From Channa striata (lineage: Eukaryota; Chordata; Actinopteri; Anabantiformes; Channidae), in contig CM065170.1 of the NCBI GenBank assembly GCA_033026295.1, positions 6,580,540-6,644,539 of the forward strand: DNA of 64,000 nucleotides. Direction: 5' to 3'. The translations under genes and the position numbers were made by a program. The notes beneath the pieces were generated by a model. The model was not told where the DNA came from. It ran no database searches and worked only from the letters and a program-made list of their open reading frames with translations. The first letter of the stretch is position 1, and every line of letters starts with the position of its first letter. Shown piece by piece: positions 42,801 to 57,539 of the stretch.

Positions 42801-45800
42801 TGGTTATTTGAATTATCACAGCTACATGGCGCACAGTGTATTATAAGATAATTTCCATGAGTTAATCGGAGTAAGACTTCACAAATGAAGTGCTGCACAG
42901 CAATGTATTACCTACAGCATTTCACATAGATCACAATAGACGGTGTTGCATCTCATGCACGATATTTTCTAGCATGAGCCCACCTGCAATTGCAATGTCA
43001 TCACAAGATTAGCTGGATCAAAATGCAGCAGAAAATTATGTAAAATTTGATATAAAATACAAAGTTGCAGCCACCGTCAGCACTACACGTGCCCGTATTT
43101 AACAAGAGTCTCTGGTCCCAGACACTAACTACAGGCCAGTGCATTCTGCTGTAGTTAGGAAGATACATGTACAGTAAAAACTCCCAGGACATATGGTCCT
43201 TTGAAGGCTGACCTCCATCCTGCTGCTCGGTAGTGTGCACGAGGTGCAGAGTGACCCAGAGGCAACTATCAAAACCGTCTGATTAATTTCTGCATGATTG
43301 CCGGTGTCAGAGGGGTAATGGCAGACAGATGTTGGCAAATGCTGCTGCTAGGACTAATCTGAAGCCAAAAACACTGCAGTATAAAGCTCAGCCTGTAACT
43401 GCTTCTGGGAAACAGCAGCACAGACCCACAGAAACTAAATCTCAATCTCTTCCGTTGTAGCTCTCTAATCTAGAGAATGTCTTCTCTCTGTAATAGTCTG
43501 CTTAGTCCGGCTGCAGTCTGCATGGAAAACATACAGGGAAGCATCGATCGCTCTAAACTTACTTTGTGAGGATCAATGATAATGCCACCATTACCTACCA
43601 CTGAGCTGTGAGGTGGTTTGGTGTTAAGCGCCTAAAAGGCTGCAGCTTAAGCCATTTCCACTTGTAGGATTTAAGTCATTTAGGGCAGATGTAAGAGCAG
43701 AGCTATATATACAAAGATATACTGACATGTCCGTCCTTACGCTTACCTCAAACACGGCCACTGGGTAACAGTCAGTGTACAGATGGAGGGACCAAGTATC
43801 TTTTTTAGTAAAATCATGAAGGATATAAAAATATATGTTACAAAATACTCTTTTTTCCAAATTTTCCACAACCCGCACTTCAAAAATCAATGTTACAAAA
43901 ATCAGTACAAATGTGCTATACAACCTGGTCCCTCTGCAGAAAGCACATTTTCCCACTGCAACACTTTCAAACAGAAGTGGCCCGCCTCTCTAATAACCCA
44001 GAATTAAAAATAAATAAATGTTTTGCGCCACTTGGCGAGACAGTGAGCCCTAGCCAAACACCAACAGCTTAGTCAGCAAATTAGTACTCATCCCTACGTA
44101 TAACAGAAACTGCATTAGTCCAGCAGTGTATCAATTCGTCAATCAAGACCAAATTCTTAGTTCAAGCCAAATCAAAAGAGAAAGAATGTACAGCTGTGTC
44201 TGCAGGCACTCACAGATGCATAATCGGGTGATTAATGCCAAGCAGGTCTGGGCAAAATATCTCTATCTGGAGTTAAGAAATAAGTGCAGCAGATGCTCAA
44301 CTCCGAGCCAGAATGAAGGAGTAAGGACGTTGCTTTCTGGTTTGCAGACATTCGAGGGCAAGACCTCATATAAATGTTTGAACAGTCTGTCCGCACACTG
44401 GGAATTCTTTCCGAGACTGTCCTGAAATTCCTTTATAGCAGAGTTTTACTTGACCACATTTAAGGTAACTCAGGGGGGGCCATCACATGTAGGCGAGACA
44501 GTTGGCACATCCTGTAAAGCTGAGCACGAGGGCGTTTTTCTGCCTGTCTATGAGGCGTCTGACTGAGCTTTTGACAGATATCAAGACAAGCTGAGGGATT
44601 TGAGGCCCGACAGAAAGATCACACAGCTTGTATTTTTAATAAGGCCCAGGGAAGCAAGTCTCCAAGAGGTAGCAACAGCAAGGGTATTAAGAAGAAGAAT
44701 CTCTGAATTTTCCTTCAATGTCTAAAAAAAAAATAAATGGACATCTGAATATAGAAATGATGACAATATAAGTGATTTTCCACATCTCCTACTTTTTATG
44801 ACTCACTGCTACAAAATGTTGAGCAAGTAATAAACTAATAAACTATAATCAAGTCATCTGTTACTGATGACACAGCCTCATCCATATTAAGTAAGCCTTA
44901 TCGAGGTCCAGGCCCCGACTGGACATCTTTAAAATGTAACAAGCCTAAAAGTGTTCAGCCGCGTTGGTAACTCGAACTAAACACATAGTACAACCGAGGC
45001 TGATGGGAATCTCATACGTTCTAGAGACATTTGATCATAAACCAAAGTTAAGAGTTCAAATTTATTACACTCACTGTAAGGGAAACTTTTTACCCAACTT
45101 TTGGCCACCTAAACGATTATTTTTACTTCTGCTTTTTTGACTTAATGTGCCGACGATTAGAAAAAGTCTCTGCAGAATTACCGTAGTACGACAAAGCTTA
45201 TAAGTGGTGTAGATCCAAAAACACACAATCTGAAATTACTGCAGCACAGGCCTCTGGGGGTGATGCCGCTGCACTTCATGTGAGCTGTTCTCCTCTCTCC
45301 TTAAGGGGATTTGGCTCATTGTGCTTGTAGACTAGCCTTCCTATAATTATTTGTGATTTCATGAAGGAGATGGCAGAAGGCATTCCCTGCGGAGGTGATG
45401 GAGAGAAAAAAGATGTGCCGGCAGCTGCAGGGGAACAGCTGTTGCAGCCATGGATCACGACTCATCTGAAAACGGCTGACTGAACCATCTCAAGGACCTT
45501 TTCCCCTGGAAAGAAAAATGTAAGACTGTAAGGATTCAAATTTTCCTCACCTTCAGTGTTTTGGTAAGAGCACAGCTGCTGTAGTATCGTTTATAGCTAA
45601 AACAGAGAGTCGATTACTTTACGTTGATCAGCAGAAAATGTTTTTCAAACTTCAGGTTATTTTATTAATGCTCTTACTGGTGTTTCTTAATATTGTTATC
45701 ATTACTATAGTAGGGTTTTAAGGGACTTTTACTTTATTATAGTATTTCCACTAAATCTTACTTATGTCACTGCAATTCAGAGGCTAATGTTGCACTTCTT

Positions 45801-46656
45801 ACTCAACTACATCTATTTTAGTTGCTAGTTATTTTTGTACCTGTAGATTCTCAGTAATAACATAATAATCTAATAAAGGATTAGGTGGACAATTATGGAA
45901 TGTCCATCTGTCAGTAGGTAAAGTGATTCATTTTTTTTAATTACTATAAAATGTGTTACATGTAATTTTCACTATGAGAGTTTTGCAAATCTGGACTAGA
46001 CTATATGATATAAACATCAACTTCAATACAGACATTATATTAACGTACATTTCTGTGTGGAGTACTTATACTTTTGTATATTTTAGAGCATGTACATAGA
46101 TCTACTTCTAGTTGTAATTGAGTATTATTTTAGGCACTCTTTGTGAGTTTGTGTACTCCCATCACCTCTGTTGATAATAAAGGCTGTTTATATTTTGTAT
46201 AATAAAAAAGCAGTTTTTAATTAAGACCGAATGTTATTGTACTTTTGACTTGCTGCATGCTGGAAAAATTTGGATTTTCAAGCATTTTACAGCCTTTGCT
46301 TAAATTTACTTCGAAACCTGGATATGTTCGGGTAAATACCCATATTCAAACAAACAAAGATGCAGGAGCAACCAGCCTAAATAAAGTTAAAATCTGGCAT
46401 CAGAATATCCAAAACAAACTGAATTACATTTCATCTTGTCTTTTCCTTCGCAGGGACTGAAGATCAGATCAGAAAGCCAAAGTCAGCCGAGCATTAAATC
46501 CAACAAAGTCCAGACAGACACCAAATGTGCCTTTATCCTCCACAGCTGAGACACTCCATCACTGCAGCAATGACAGACAGGCTGGACGTGGCGGAGTCAA
46601 GTTTGCAATATGCAGGCAACTAAAAATCAAAAAGTCATAATTGCACGCGCAGTGTG

Positions 46657-47182
46657 TTTACATGCACTTAAATAACTAGGTTACAGTCAGCCATCACAGG
46701 AAAGCTGATTTCTTAATTGCCGTGTAAACAGGAAAGTTGGTTTCTGTAACTGGGGAATGAAATTAGAGAAACGTGATTTCCCTTGGGTAGATTTCCTCAT
46801 GGACTGTATTTACATGCACATATGTACCCAGGCTACAGGAAATCTGCATATACATGCAGCAGAGTTATAAACTGATTTCTCATTCACCTCCGACTTACTT
46901 TGGAAGCCTGGATCACACATTTTATCTGAAGTTACAGAAAACATTGCCTCCAGATTTTTTGCCGTTGAAAAGTGACAAAACATGAAGAGAGAGAAAAACA
47001 AGCACAAGCGCTGTTGGAGAAAGCTTATTAGGAACCTGGCTCCCAGTATACAGGGCAGACAAATCAAGGCTCTCCAGCAGAAATCTACATGGTGAAATCA
47101 GATTTCCTCCAATTCTCTGTCCGGATTTTAGAAACCAGTTGTACAGGAAAAGCTGTAACCTGGTTACTTACATTCATGTAAA
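46657..47182. mobile_element. MITE-like element with TTTACATG...CATGTAAA ends
   Basis: The left end TTTACATGCACTTAAATAAC, continuing TAGGTTACAG, is mirrored by the right end CTGTAACCTGGTTACTTACA, continuing TTCATGTAAA. The inverted repeat is about 30 bases with a few changes. Inside, related subrepeats (GGAAATCTG, GATTTC blocks) recur. No transposase frame is present. It resembles the 'tttacatgcac' class of fish interspersed DNA elements; the superfamily is unknown. Confidence 0.55.
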
Positions 47183-47793
47183 GACATTAATGGAGAATGC
47201 AGATTTCTTTGCCATGTCTGCGCACAAACAGGTTTCTAATTATATAAATTCCCAAGCTTTCGCAGGTTCCTTAAATGTAAATATTATATCTTACATGCAA
47301 GACCAAAAACCAATACTGAACAAAGTGTCTCTGGGCTCTCAAGCAGTTCTGCATTAAGAACAGACATTATCCCTAAAATTATCATAGGACATAAGAATAT
47401 CAGCTTTTGTTCAAAATAAATAAGTACCTGACATATGCATTTATGTAATGCATAATTATTACCCAAATGTCTTCATTAGCTTACACATAATAAAAAAAGG
47501 GTTTTTTCAGTGCTGTAAAGCCTAAAACCTCTTGTGGCTTCATGAAAATGAAAAACCATACAGGCCTAATTAAAAAGATTTTATTAAATACACTTAGACC
47601 ATATCAGCACTGACAACTTTCTGGTGGCTTCTGCTTTCTGTTGGCTTCTGCTTTCTGTTGTTCCTTTATGCATCTAAGAACGCTGGAGAGATGACAACGA
47701 GGCCCTTATGATCATCAAGAGTATTGATGTGGTAATGACCCGGCGCATGAGCAATTAAGACTGTCCTCCATGTGGCTCTCTTCCTACTCAGTA

Positions 47794-47821
47794 AAAAAAT
47801 AAAAAATAAAAAATAAAAAAT
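47794..47821. repeat. (A6T)n simple repeat
   Basis: Four tandem units of an AAAAAAT type lie in the non-coding region upstream of extl3. Confidence 0.75.
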
Positions 47822-49574
47822 GAGTGTGTTGACCTTTATCTCTCAGTGTGAGGATTAAAAAGCGAGAGAGACAAAGACAAATGAATGCGGACGGAAGCCC
47901 CACTGCTACTACTCTGTTGTTTGGAAGCGCCACACAAGTCTGCACATATAACTTTATTGTATTATGTTATGCACACGTGGAAACAGAAAGACGTGTACAG
48001 ATAAGGTGAAACAGGTAGACAGACATCCAGCATAAAGAGCGAGAGAACGAATGAGCTGATAATGAGATAACCCTGCGTGCCAAAGCTTGTGGAATATGAC
48101 AAAGGTTACAAACGCACGTTTGTCTTTTAAGAGATAAATATCTATGCATACATTTGGTATTTATCTAACTGTAAGATACATTTCTGTGTTTGTATCTTAC
48201 AGGAAGTGGACATTTTCAGTGATGAGATTCTAGTAATAAATGCTGGGAAAGTATTTAAAGTATTTAGTATCTCACTGGCTTTGTAGCGAGTGTCACCAAA
48301 CCCATGGCAGTAAAACTGCTGTGGCATGAGCCGCCCGGGGTGGGGGTGGCAGGCAGACCCCGATGGTGAGAAGCGAGAGTGTGACAGCCAATTAGACTGA
48401 GACACGGAGGACTCCCCCATTTCACAGCACACCGGAGCTCACACATTCTTCTAATGAGCTTCAACTTCAAAAAACCTCTGAAGAGATACTCTGACATTTT
48501 TAATTTTTACCTTACATTCCTTTGCCAGAAGCTCTCAGTGAATAAAAGATGAATCATGCATCATTCGGTTTGGTTAGTTTGCTCCTCACTTTAAACAAAG
48601 GACACGGTTAGCTAAAGATCTGCCGTTGGCTGTTCCCCTTCTCATCAATTATGGTATCAGTCTTAATCTTTTTGCACCAAACAGTATTGAAAATCTGTCT
48701 ATTGCCATAAACATTGAACTATGGGAAAGATGAGGCACTGCGTTTAAAGCAATGTTAAAACACAGATGGATGAAGGGAGGCATCCAGTGAGCAGACTTCA
48801 CGTGAGGAGGGAATTAACTTTTGTTAGGGTCTTTTTTGCCTATTTTGTGTATGTGTATGAGAATTTAAAGTTATCCACATGGTGTAGATTCTGACCTATT
48901 CATCCCAGACCAGCAACACAATTTCTTCCTCGTGGACTTCCACTTTTCCGCACTATAATAAAAAGCTATGGCGACACATGAAGAGATTCATTTTAAGATC
49001 ACGGTGGAGAACCGTCAGCAGCAACATAAATGGCCTGCATGGTAGACGTGAGTAGCTGTGGACGGTTTCCCCCAAACCTTTGCATTATTATTGTTGATAC
49101 TGCCCCAAGCATCAGTAATTTCTGATGACGTGTATGGTCGAGAAAAGTAGGTTTTTACACATTTCTGAAAATAGCTACCGTGGCACTACAACTCGAGGAG
49201 AAGGGAAAAGAGACAGTAACGTAATTTGGTGTCAGTAACCTAAATGTAAGCTGCTGTGATTTCATGAGAGCACATATTGTTCTTGTGTCTTGTGTTTGCT
49301 TTCTGGGGCTTGATTAGAGCTGATGAGCTTCCTGCATTAATCAGTGATGTTGGAGCTGCTATTACTGTCTGATCAGGGAGGTAATTACGCAACTGTGTAG
49401 TCACAAATTATATCAAAGTTGTTCAGAAAATGTTTAGGAATATAACTTTTGGAGGAAGGGGGTTAAATTAGCTGAAGCCTAAGTTTCCAAGACCATCTGT
49501 GGAGCCAAAAGCCCCAATTACGGAACAGATCTACACTTGCACAGTGTTGTTTCTACACTAAAGCTGTCAACTAT

Positions 49575-49850
49575 AGGGCTGCAACTAACAATTTCCATTA
49601 TCAATTAAATTGCTGATTATGGTTTAATTAGCCAATCAATGTCACTCTCTCTAAAATGCATATAATAATTCTGTCACAGTCAAAATTATTCAAACTCAAG
49701 ATATTAGGTTCACAGTTAGAGTATGTTTAAGACACCAAGGGACCAAATTCTCACTTTTGAGAAGCTGGACCAGCAAATATTTTTGATTAAAAGTAACAGT
49801 TACTTGATTCCATTGAAAAAAAGCTTGTCTACAATTTAAAGTTGCAGCTC
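49575..49850. mobile_element. Fish MITE copy, GGGCTGCAACTA...GTTGCAGCTC type
   Basis: The ends AGGGCTGCAACTAACAATTT and AATTTAAAGTTGCAGCTC are inverted relative to each other. The interior keeps motifs typical of an abundant teleost non-autonomous repeat (ATTATCAATTAA near the left end, GAGAAGCTGGACCAG in the right half). The copy is about 276 bp, non-coding and diverged. The family is recalled from fish genomes and not confirmed by search. Confidence 0.7.
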
Positions 49851-52800
49851 AAAAGAGCAACAGTCACTGACAAATAATTATCAATATTCATCATTATCAC
49901 ATGAAGGTACTCTATATTTGGAACCCTGACAACTAATTTTGTGAAACCACAGTTGCTTCCATGTCCCGTAGCACATGTCCCTGCCTCATGTGACCCTGGA
50001 ACTATTACATTAAGCACTGTCTTCAGGGAATTTCTGTGCCTGCAACTGGCATTTGATTCATTACCAAAAATATAATTATAGACTGCCACATGGTTCACAT
50101 TTAACCATCTAATTACTTTAGGCATCCATGAAAGGAGACACAAGAGGCAACAAACAGGCCCATCCAGTCTGGCACAAGCAAGAAAATTGTCACCTAAAAT
50201 GGAAATTACACGCAGTTTCTGAATGAATGTGTTAAACCAGGTTTCAGAATGTATGTGACAGCTCTGTGGTCTGCTACTGCACAGGTCACATCACGGCGAT
50301 ATGATGTTGCCTAAGTTTAGACTTTTTGTTTATACCGTTTTGCCTATGCTATGCTAAAGCCATTTGTTTTCACTTTTTCATTTAAATGACATGAGTAAGA
50401 TCTCAATACTACTTTTTGGGGGTTTCAGGTGTGTTTCAGTGTGTACGTTCCCCTGTGCATTACAAGATCTTCAGTCCAGCAATGCTTCTTTTTAGTACTT
50501 CCTCTCTGATCTCCGACCAAACAAGAACGGTTTCCTGGATTTTTATAGCTACACCTATGCAGAGTTACATTAAAGTCTTCACATTAATCTAGAGTTGGGT
50601 ATATTTGTCACAATTATGAAGGGCAGGACCAACCTTAATGAGTCAGCTGGGCTATAATCATGCATTAATTGTAGCAAAGTGAATCCACCAATCACAACTA
50701 CAAGACATCTTACAGCTAAGTATTACAACAGCTAAGCCAAGACAGGAAGACAAATGACAGCAGGAAAAATTAGAGGCCTTTACAGTCCAGAGTGGAAGCA
50801 GTTTCACTCCCTGAAAAGATTCTGAGTTCACTGCTGCAGTGACTCTCACCTGTCAAAAGAAACCCTTTGCATTCTCTCACCGAAGCAACATGTAAGATAG
50901 AGGGATATGGGACATGTTCACCATATCCTTCCTAGAGAAGGCTAAGTTATTAAAGACTGAAGGTCTGATAGACTTTGATGTTGTCGGTTCTGCTATAGGA
51001 ACTAGATAAGTAAATAAATAAATGAATAAAGATTTAATATTTATTATTGCTACTCAAGAGTTATCTTGTACATTTCTTCTCACCAACTTCCTTTCCATGA
51101 CGCATTTTTGCATTTTCAATTCCAGAGGAGATCTCTAAGAGTGTGTGAGGGATGGAAGCAGCCCTGTTTCTCTCACGAGCTGCAGCACAGAATATAATAA
51201 ACCATAAGAACTGTGGTTATTCTTCACTAGACTCGATGCTGACAATGCTCGTCACCACAAGTGCACCTAGTAATTATTGCTCTTTGGAGATATGTGAAGT
51301 GTACAAACAAACAATTTTTCTGATTGGTTAAAAGGACGAGCCTTATAAAAAGGAATATCTCCACAAAGCTGCCAGTGGTGTTCACTGGGCCAGGATCACC
51401 GAGCCTTCAGCAGCACCTCTTCACATTAGGAAAAGTTTAAAAGCATTTCCACTAAAATATAAGTTTCAAAAGTTTCATACTCTACCTTTTAAAATGTTAT
51501 TTGATAAAGCACAGGGGTGAGTGGAGGCTGGGGATTTAATATGTAAGCACTGTCCTTGTTGATATGACATTTTAAATTTCTCTTTGGTGCATGATAATAC
51601 GAATTGACCCCTAAGTACATAATACTTTCATGTCACTGGCCGCCGACTATAAATGCATAAGGCCACGGGAGCCTGGACGCCAGTCTGCATTTCAAAATTA
51701 CCAACAGCAGTGACACTGACACCTTTGGTGACAACAGCCGTTGTCCTTCGCTATATAAAAATACTGTTAAATTGTTATTTAAAAAAAGTTATGCGACTGC
51801 ATTTTTGTATTGTACAGAGGCAGGATTATTGTGCATAGTGACTTTCTGACACTGGACCTTCATTAATGTTATGCCGCTGCTTTACCTGTGATATCAAACT
51901 CGCTCACTTAGCTTTGATTACTTTTAAGTTAAACACTCTCTTAATATAGGGTTACCTTTACTCAGAAGGTCGTCTTCCTCCATCTGCCCTCAGAAAGTTT
52001 GGAGAAAATATGCACATGAAATTATGACTCCAAATATTTGCTTCAACAACTGAGTCTAATTGTAAAGAGTCTGCCAATTCCATCTCCTAGCATCAACACC
52101 ATTTGGTGCCAGTGCTATAATATCAACATTTAGATAAACATATAAATAGGAGTGATTTCTAAGCCATGATAATCACATAGAAAATAAAGTCTGGCTATTA
52201 GACAGTCAGTTATATGTTAACAGTATAACTTTGCATGGATATTATGAGCTGTGGACAAGACAGGATGCTACATCATTTAATGTTTTTCAAACATTTGTAT
52301 CAAAAATATTTGAGCAAGGCTTGCCCTTCTAACTAATTTCAATATTTCAGCTTGAACACCAAGTCTTGCAACATTCTTACTTGTTTTAACTCGATAACTA
52401 AAGGGTATGCTGAGTGTGGCAAAGCACAGCAGATCCCAGCGAAGCATGTGGAGGAGGGCTGGGTGGAGCAGAGTTGACAGGTGACACTTTCTGCAGCAAA
52501 AATATCGCTTCTAAGTTGGCCTAGGAGAGCAGTCTGCAGATCACATTCACTGGTGATGGACTAACTTGTTAGCATCAATGCTCAAAAGTTTAGGTGATCA
52601 GTGCTTATTGTTTCTTTTTTTATTATAAATCTATTTTGAGGATACCTAAGGTCAGAATGTGTGCAGTTTGTTAAATAGGCTATGTGGAAATAAGAGGAAA
52701 CTATAGCTAATGGACACTGAAAACGTAACATCAGCAGGTTCTGTCCAGGTGTGTTATGGAAGTTTATGTTTTGGAAAAGTCAGGATCATGTCCAGCATGT

Positions 52801-54930
52801 GTTTGAAGGTTTTAGTTCAATTAACTAAACTAGTACGGCCACGGACATCAGATCAGGGATGGATTTATGTGATAAATAATCACAAATTTCCATTATGAAT
52901 GAATGAATCTGTGCTCCTTATGTTACTTTCTCCAGGTCTGCAAAATAAAGATTTATTGAACTTTCAGTCCCTCTCTGGTCTTCATTTGTGTTCCCTCCAG
53001 GGGGAACTAATAAAAGAAGAATAATCAATGCCAATTTTAATTAATCAATGGGGTGGGTTTGTTTATTGGCCTCTCTGTGTCTGTCTCCATCCTCTGTGTT
53101 ACTTTCAGCTTCGGCAGATTGGAATGAATGCAGTTAAGCGCCAAAGTGAAAGTCAGCCGCACATATGCAAACACACCAGCGTGTGTAGACGTTCGGAATG
53201 CACACCCCTAAAGGTTAGCATAATCGCTGTTCCAGGTGGATACGTAACGTGTTTACTCTCAGTCACACCCAGATACAAGTGTTTAAAACGGCTCATGTAA
53301 AAATCCTGTTCATGCAGAAAACTGTCGGAGGCTGTCTGGATATATATATATTCAATAAACAATAGCTAATCCTCGTATTAGAGAGGTCAAACAAGTCTTT
53401 ATCTAATCAATGATTCAAATAATGTTTTAAAGAATTAGTAATTATTGTCCAATTGTCCAATACAGTAGGTTTATCAACAGATTGTTACAGTCCAGCTGTC
53501 TTTATAGCTCTTGTACCAGTTAAACCTGGCCAGTCCAGCAATTATTTCGCAGAAAACCATTATGGGGTAACACAGAGAAATTAACAAGCAACGAAACCCT
53601 TCCCCTCCTAACAAATAAATCCTGTTGTTATCTTAGCACAGCAGTGGCTGCAGACCCAATTGCTACGTCCTCATGAGAGCTCTCCCTCTCCCCCTTCCAC
53701 GCAGGATGGAATAGACCGTAACAGATTGACTCAGGCCGACAACAGCTGCCAGAACCCTACAAGCCTCGTCCTCCAGACACTGATGGATTGTGGGAGGGGA
53801 GCCAGGGTGATTAGTCCCTGACACATAAGAATTATTGCAGTGTACCACCCAAAATGAGAGTGCACCTGAGTTTCAACGTGTGGCATTCACACGACATTAA
53901 GTCGTGTTGTTTGTGCTTCTTTAGTCCTATAAATGCACTGGGTGTGAACTCATTGTGTCAATAAAGAACAAGTGGCAGAACCATGGAGTGGCTTTAATCA
54001 AACCTGAAGCTATGTAGGGTAAGAAAAAAAAAACGGAACAGTTCAAATGCTCTTTTTGCAGGACAAGATTTTATGATTTTATTAGGATTTGACGTTAATT
54101 TAAAGGGAAGGACTGACAATCAAATATCCACTCTTGCCTCACAACAAAGGATTTATTTTTAACTGCTTCGGTCACGTACGGCACTTACCAGGAGTTTGAC
54201 AGTGACATACACTAACTAAGGCCTGCTGCAGGTAGGAAAGTGCTGCTTCTATTTAGGGAAATGTTGCCGGTCGGGTAGAATGAATTGGCTGGGGGAGAAA
54301 GGAGGAAAAAAAAAACTACTGCTTGACTAGCAGGCATGGCACAGAGAGCTGCTGTTTGCTTACTGTGCCTTAAGTAGAACTAGTCCTGCCATCTCTCTTT
54401 CCCCGGCATTTTCTTGACTTTGACTTTCTTCATGGCTACAAGCTGCTGCATCTGTTCCTGTCAGAAATTTTATTCATTTCTCTCTTGCCTAGTGCAAAAA
54501 AATAAAATTAATGAAATAAACCAAACATCCTGCTGTTGTTCAATAAACATAGAGAACAAGCTGTCCTAGGTTAATGTAGCCTTACTTTTCCAGAAAGCAG
54601 ATGTTCAGAGCAGGGTAAGAGCTTACTCCTCCATAACAATAACACTCAGCTGTTCAATTAGGGAGAAACCTCTGCACTTCCCCTGATAAGAGCAGGACAG
54701 TTTGACACAACGCAATGTGAGAACAATCATGTCCACTTGGTGATTCACCCAGGTTCTTGTTACAAAGACACAATAATTGATGTGCAACAACACAGCCAGA
54801 TTTGCACATTGTGCTCGTTAGGTTTTTTTAAATGAGACGAAAACTGCACATCTGTTCTCCAAAAAAAAGGATACCCAAGCTTTATGAGAATATTGATCAT
54901 TAAAGATTTGGCATGTGGAACTGGACAGAT

Positions 54931-55200
54931 TGGTCAATTGACAGCAAATTAATCAACAATTGTTTAGATAATGAAGCTATACTTGTAATTGTTTTTTTTT
55001 TTTTTAAACAAAAGTGCATGAAAATCTGTTGTTTCAGTTTCTATATGGTGAATCCCTCTCTCTAATCATATTTGCCTTCTCTGAGCACAAACCAAACATC
55101 CTTGTGTTTGGCACTATTGGTTAGACAGAGAAGACACCTGAAAGATTCACCTTGGCTCTGAAGAAGCCGTCATAGAATTTTTTTCCCTCCTTGGATATTT
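54931..55200. mobile_element. Second diverged copy of the same fish MITE family
   Basis: The segments GACAGCAAATTAATCAACAA, GGCACTATTGGTTAGACAGA and AAAGATTCACCTTGGCTCTG occur in the order and spacing of the teleost repeat represented at 49575-49850, in opposite orientation. The terminal inverted repeats are eroded, so the borders are approximate. Non-coding. Confidence 0.6.
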
Positions 55201-55237
55201 TTAGAATTTATTCATTTAACTGAAAACGCACACGTAC

Positions 55238-55258
55238 AAAAAAAAAAAAAAAAAAAAA
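55238..55258 (+). repeat. A21 homopolymer
   Basis: A run of 21 A directly downstream of the diverged MITE copy. It could be a retroposon tail or a simple expansion; no SINE head is seen. Confidence 0.9.
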
Positions 55259-57539
55259 TATTGAATTGACACTGACATTGCTGCAGGTTCATTCGTTTGC
55301 TGCACTGCCAAACCACATCCTGAACAAAACCAGCATTTATTGTAAGAATTGGAATAAACTGTCTTTTATTCTACCAGGAAGGAGCAGTGACCTCCATGTT
55401 AAAGAAAATAAAAATACTGAGTGGGCTTAGTTCAGTTATAAAGGCAGATGGGAGTAGAAAGGTGTCTTCTTGTCCCTGACCTGTTGGTCTACATCCTGAC
55501 AGCCAATGCCCCTAACCCCATGTGCATGTTTTACAGGAATTCAACCTGAAGACGATCAAAAGGTGACAACATATTCCTTGCTCAAAAATAAAAAAAAATA
55601 GGCAGTGCATGTCTTTTACAGTACACGATAAGTAGTAAGAGTCTAGTGTAAGGTTGGAACAACTCGTGGAGTCTGCAGTGGCCAATGTGTGAATCATCAG
55701 TGCCGGTCTCCATGCTAAATTTCAGTGACCAGTGGTGTCCTTAAATGGGAAACAAAATAGGGGCACATTTATTTATTTATTTTAACCAAAATGATCTCAG
55801 TACTGAATTTCCTTATTTAATGACTTTCTGTCAGTCATCTTAGTCAGCACATGTGTGTTTATTGTTCCATTTAAAAAGGACTAAATAAACTAATCACAAT
55901 AATAAAATCAGCCTGAAAAAATGTTTGGGCCAAAGATGCTCAGTCGATGGAAAAGTAGGAGTTAAAATCCACATTAAATGTGTATTTACATATTAACTGC
56001 ATTAACTTATTTTCCAATGGCTGTTTTTTTTCAAACACTGAAGGTCCTGATTCCGATGCAAAAACACACTATCAATACATAAAAGATCCAAAGATGTTTG
56101 GACAGGCCTATGATGATATTTCTTCAGACAGAGTTTTATTTGATTCCAAGTTAAATTCAATAAGTTTTTTTGCTTAGTGCAACACTTACATTTTGTAAAA
56201 AAAACAAAGAAAAAACAAACAACCCAAAAAACTCCACTACTACTACTGTAGTTTTGTGTTTCAGCAAAAGCCTCATTTGCTGTGTTACTTTTAAAGAGTC
56301 ACATGCTGAGTGCAAGCAACATACAAAAACAGCAATCTACACGTCTGAATAGGTTAACTGCTATAATTTCTCAAAATCCCACATACAGACTTTGAAATTC
56401 AATAACTAATGATAAATAATATACAGTCATTACAATGTAGTACAAGTACAAAACGCTGAATATCGGTTTGAAAGTGAAGAAGCAACATACAAATGAGACA
56501 GCAAAATTAAATCTGAACTCTGTAACATTTGCACGAGAATCCCAAGCTGCCTCTATACAGCAGGTGAATATTTTGTATTTCATGCAACCGAACCCCTGCA
56601 GTCCCTTTTTAGTTTTCTCTGCATCATCAGATTCAGGACACTGCATTTGCTCAGCAACTTTGTTTTCCCACAAAGTTCAAGACTTTCAGAAGTATAAATA
56701 TAACATGTAACCAAACTACGATATCTGACTTACACCCTCAACTCATTAACTTATGAACAAAACTATCTACTATTCTGAAATCCACACAAGTTCCGTTTAT
56801 GATGGATTTCCTCTATTACAGACAACAAATAAACTGACCACGTAGTTCTGCAAAAGGCTGCATTAAGTGATTATATCTTGGCACCAAAATCAAAACTGTC
56901 AAAACTGATTTACTGGTTATAGAAACATGTTTTTAGAGCGGTACCGCTGGCAGTGACCTCAGTTTTAACAAAAAACATGCTAAGCCTCGTTTTAACGGGG
57001 GGGGGGGGCTCTTGTGAGGAACATTTTCCAAAATTGAAAAGTGGTGGCTCATCTTCTTCCACTCACATTCAGTGCTGAGCAGATCGATTCATGAAGGCTG
57101 TGCTCAGCTGTGCTGTGGTGCACATCACGCATCTGCCACATCACAGTTGCTAGGTACACCTGGGTTACAAATGCAGGCTAATAACGCCTAATGTGGGTAG
57201 GTGGCAAGCAATTTATTGAATCTTTAAATAAAGACATGACAGAAATCACTTTGTTTAACGTATACTACAAATGAAAGTTGCAGTAAATGACTGACAGAGG
57301 AGGATTTTAAATGCTTTATTATTTTTGAGCTCTCCTCATCAAACACATTAACCAATCGATTGTTTCACAGCACAAATCAATCATATTAGCAGTGATCAGT
57401 ATGACAGCGAAACGGTAGTTTGACCAAATATTTGTGAAGACATAATAGGGTTTTGTTTTTTTTATAATAATTTTTTATAATAATCAGCAGCAATTTTCTG
57501 GCCAGCAACTAGCAGGTCGTCGTTCAATTGCCACTTTTG

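Noticed and set aside
47590..47660. Short tandem GGCTTCTGCTTTCTGTT doubling as a notable element
   Set aside because: Only two short copies in non-coding DNA; ordinary microduplication.
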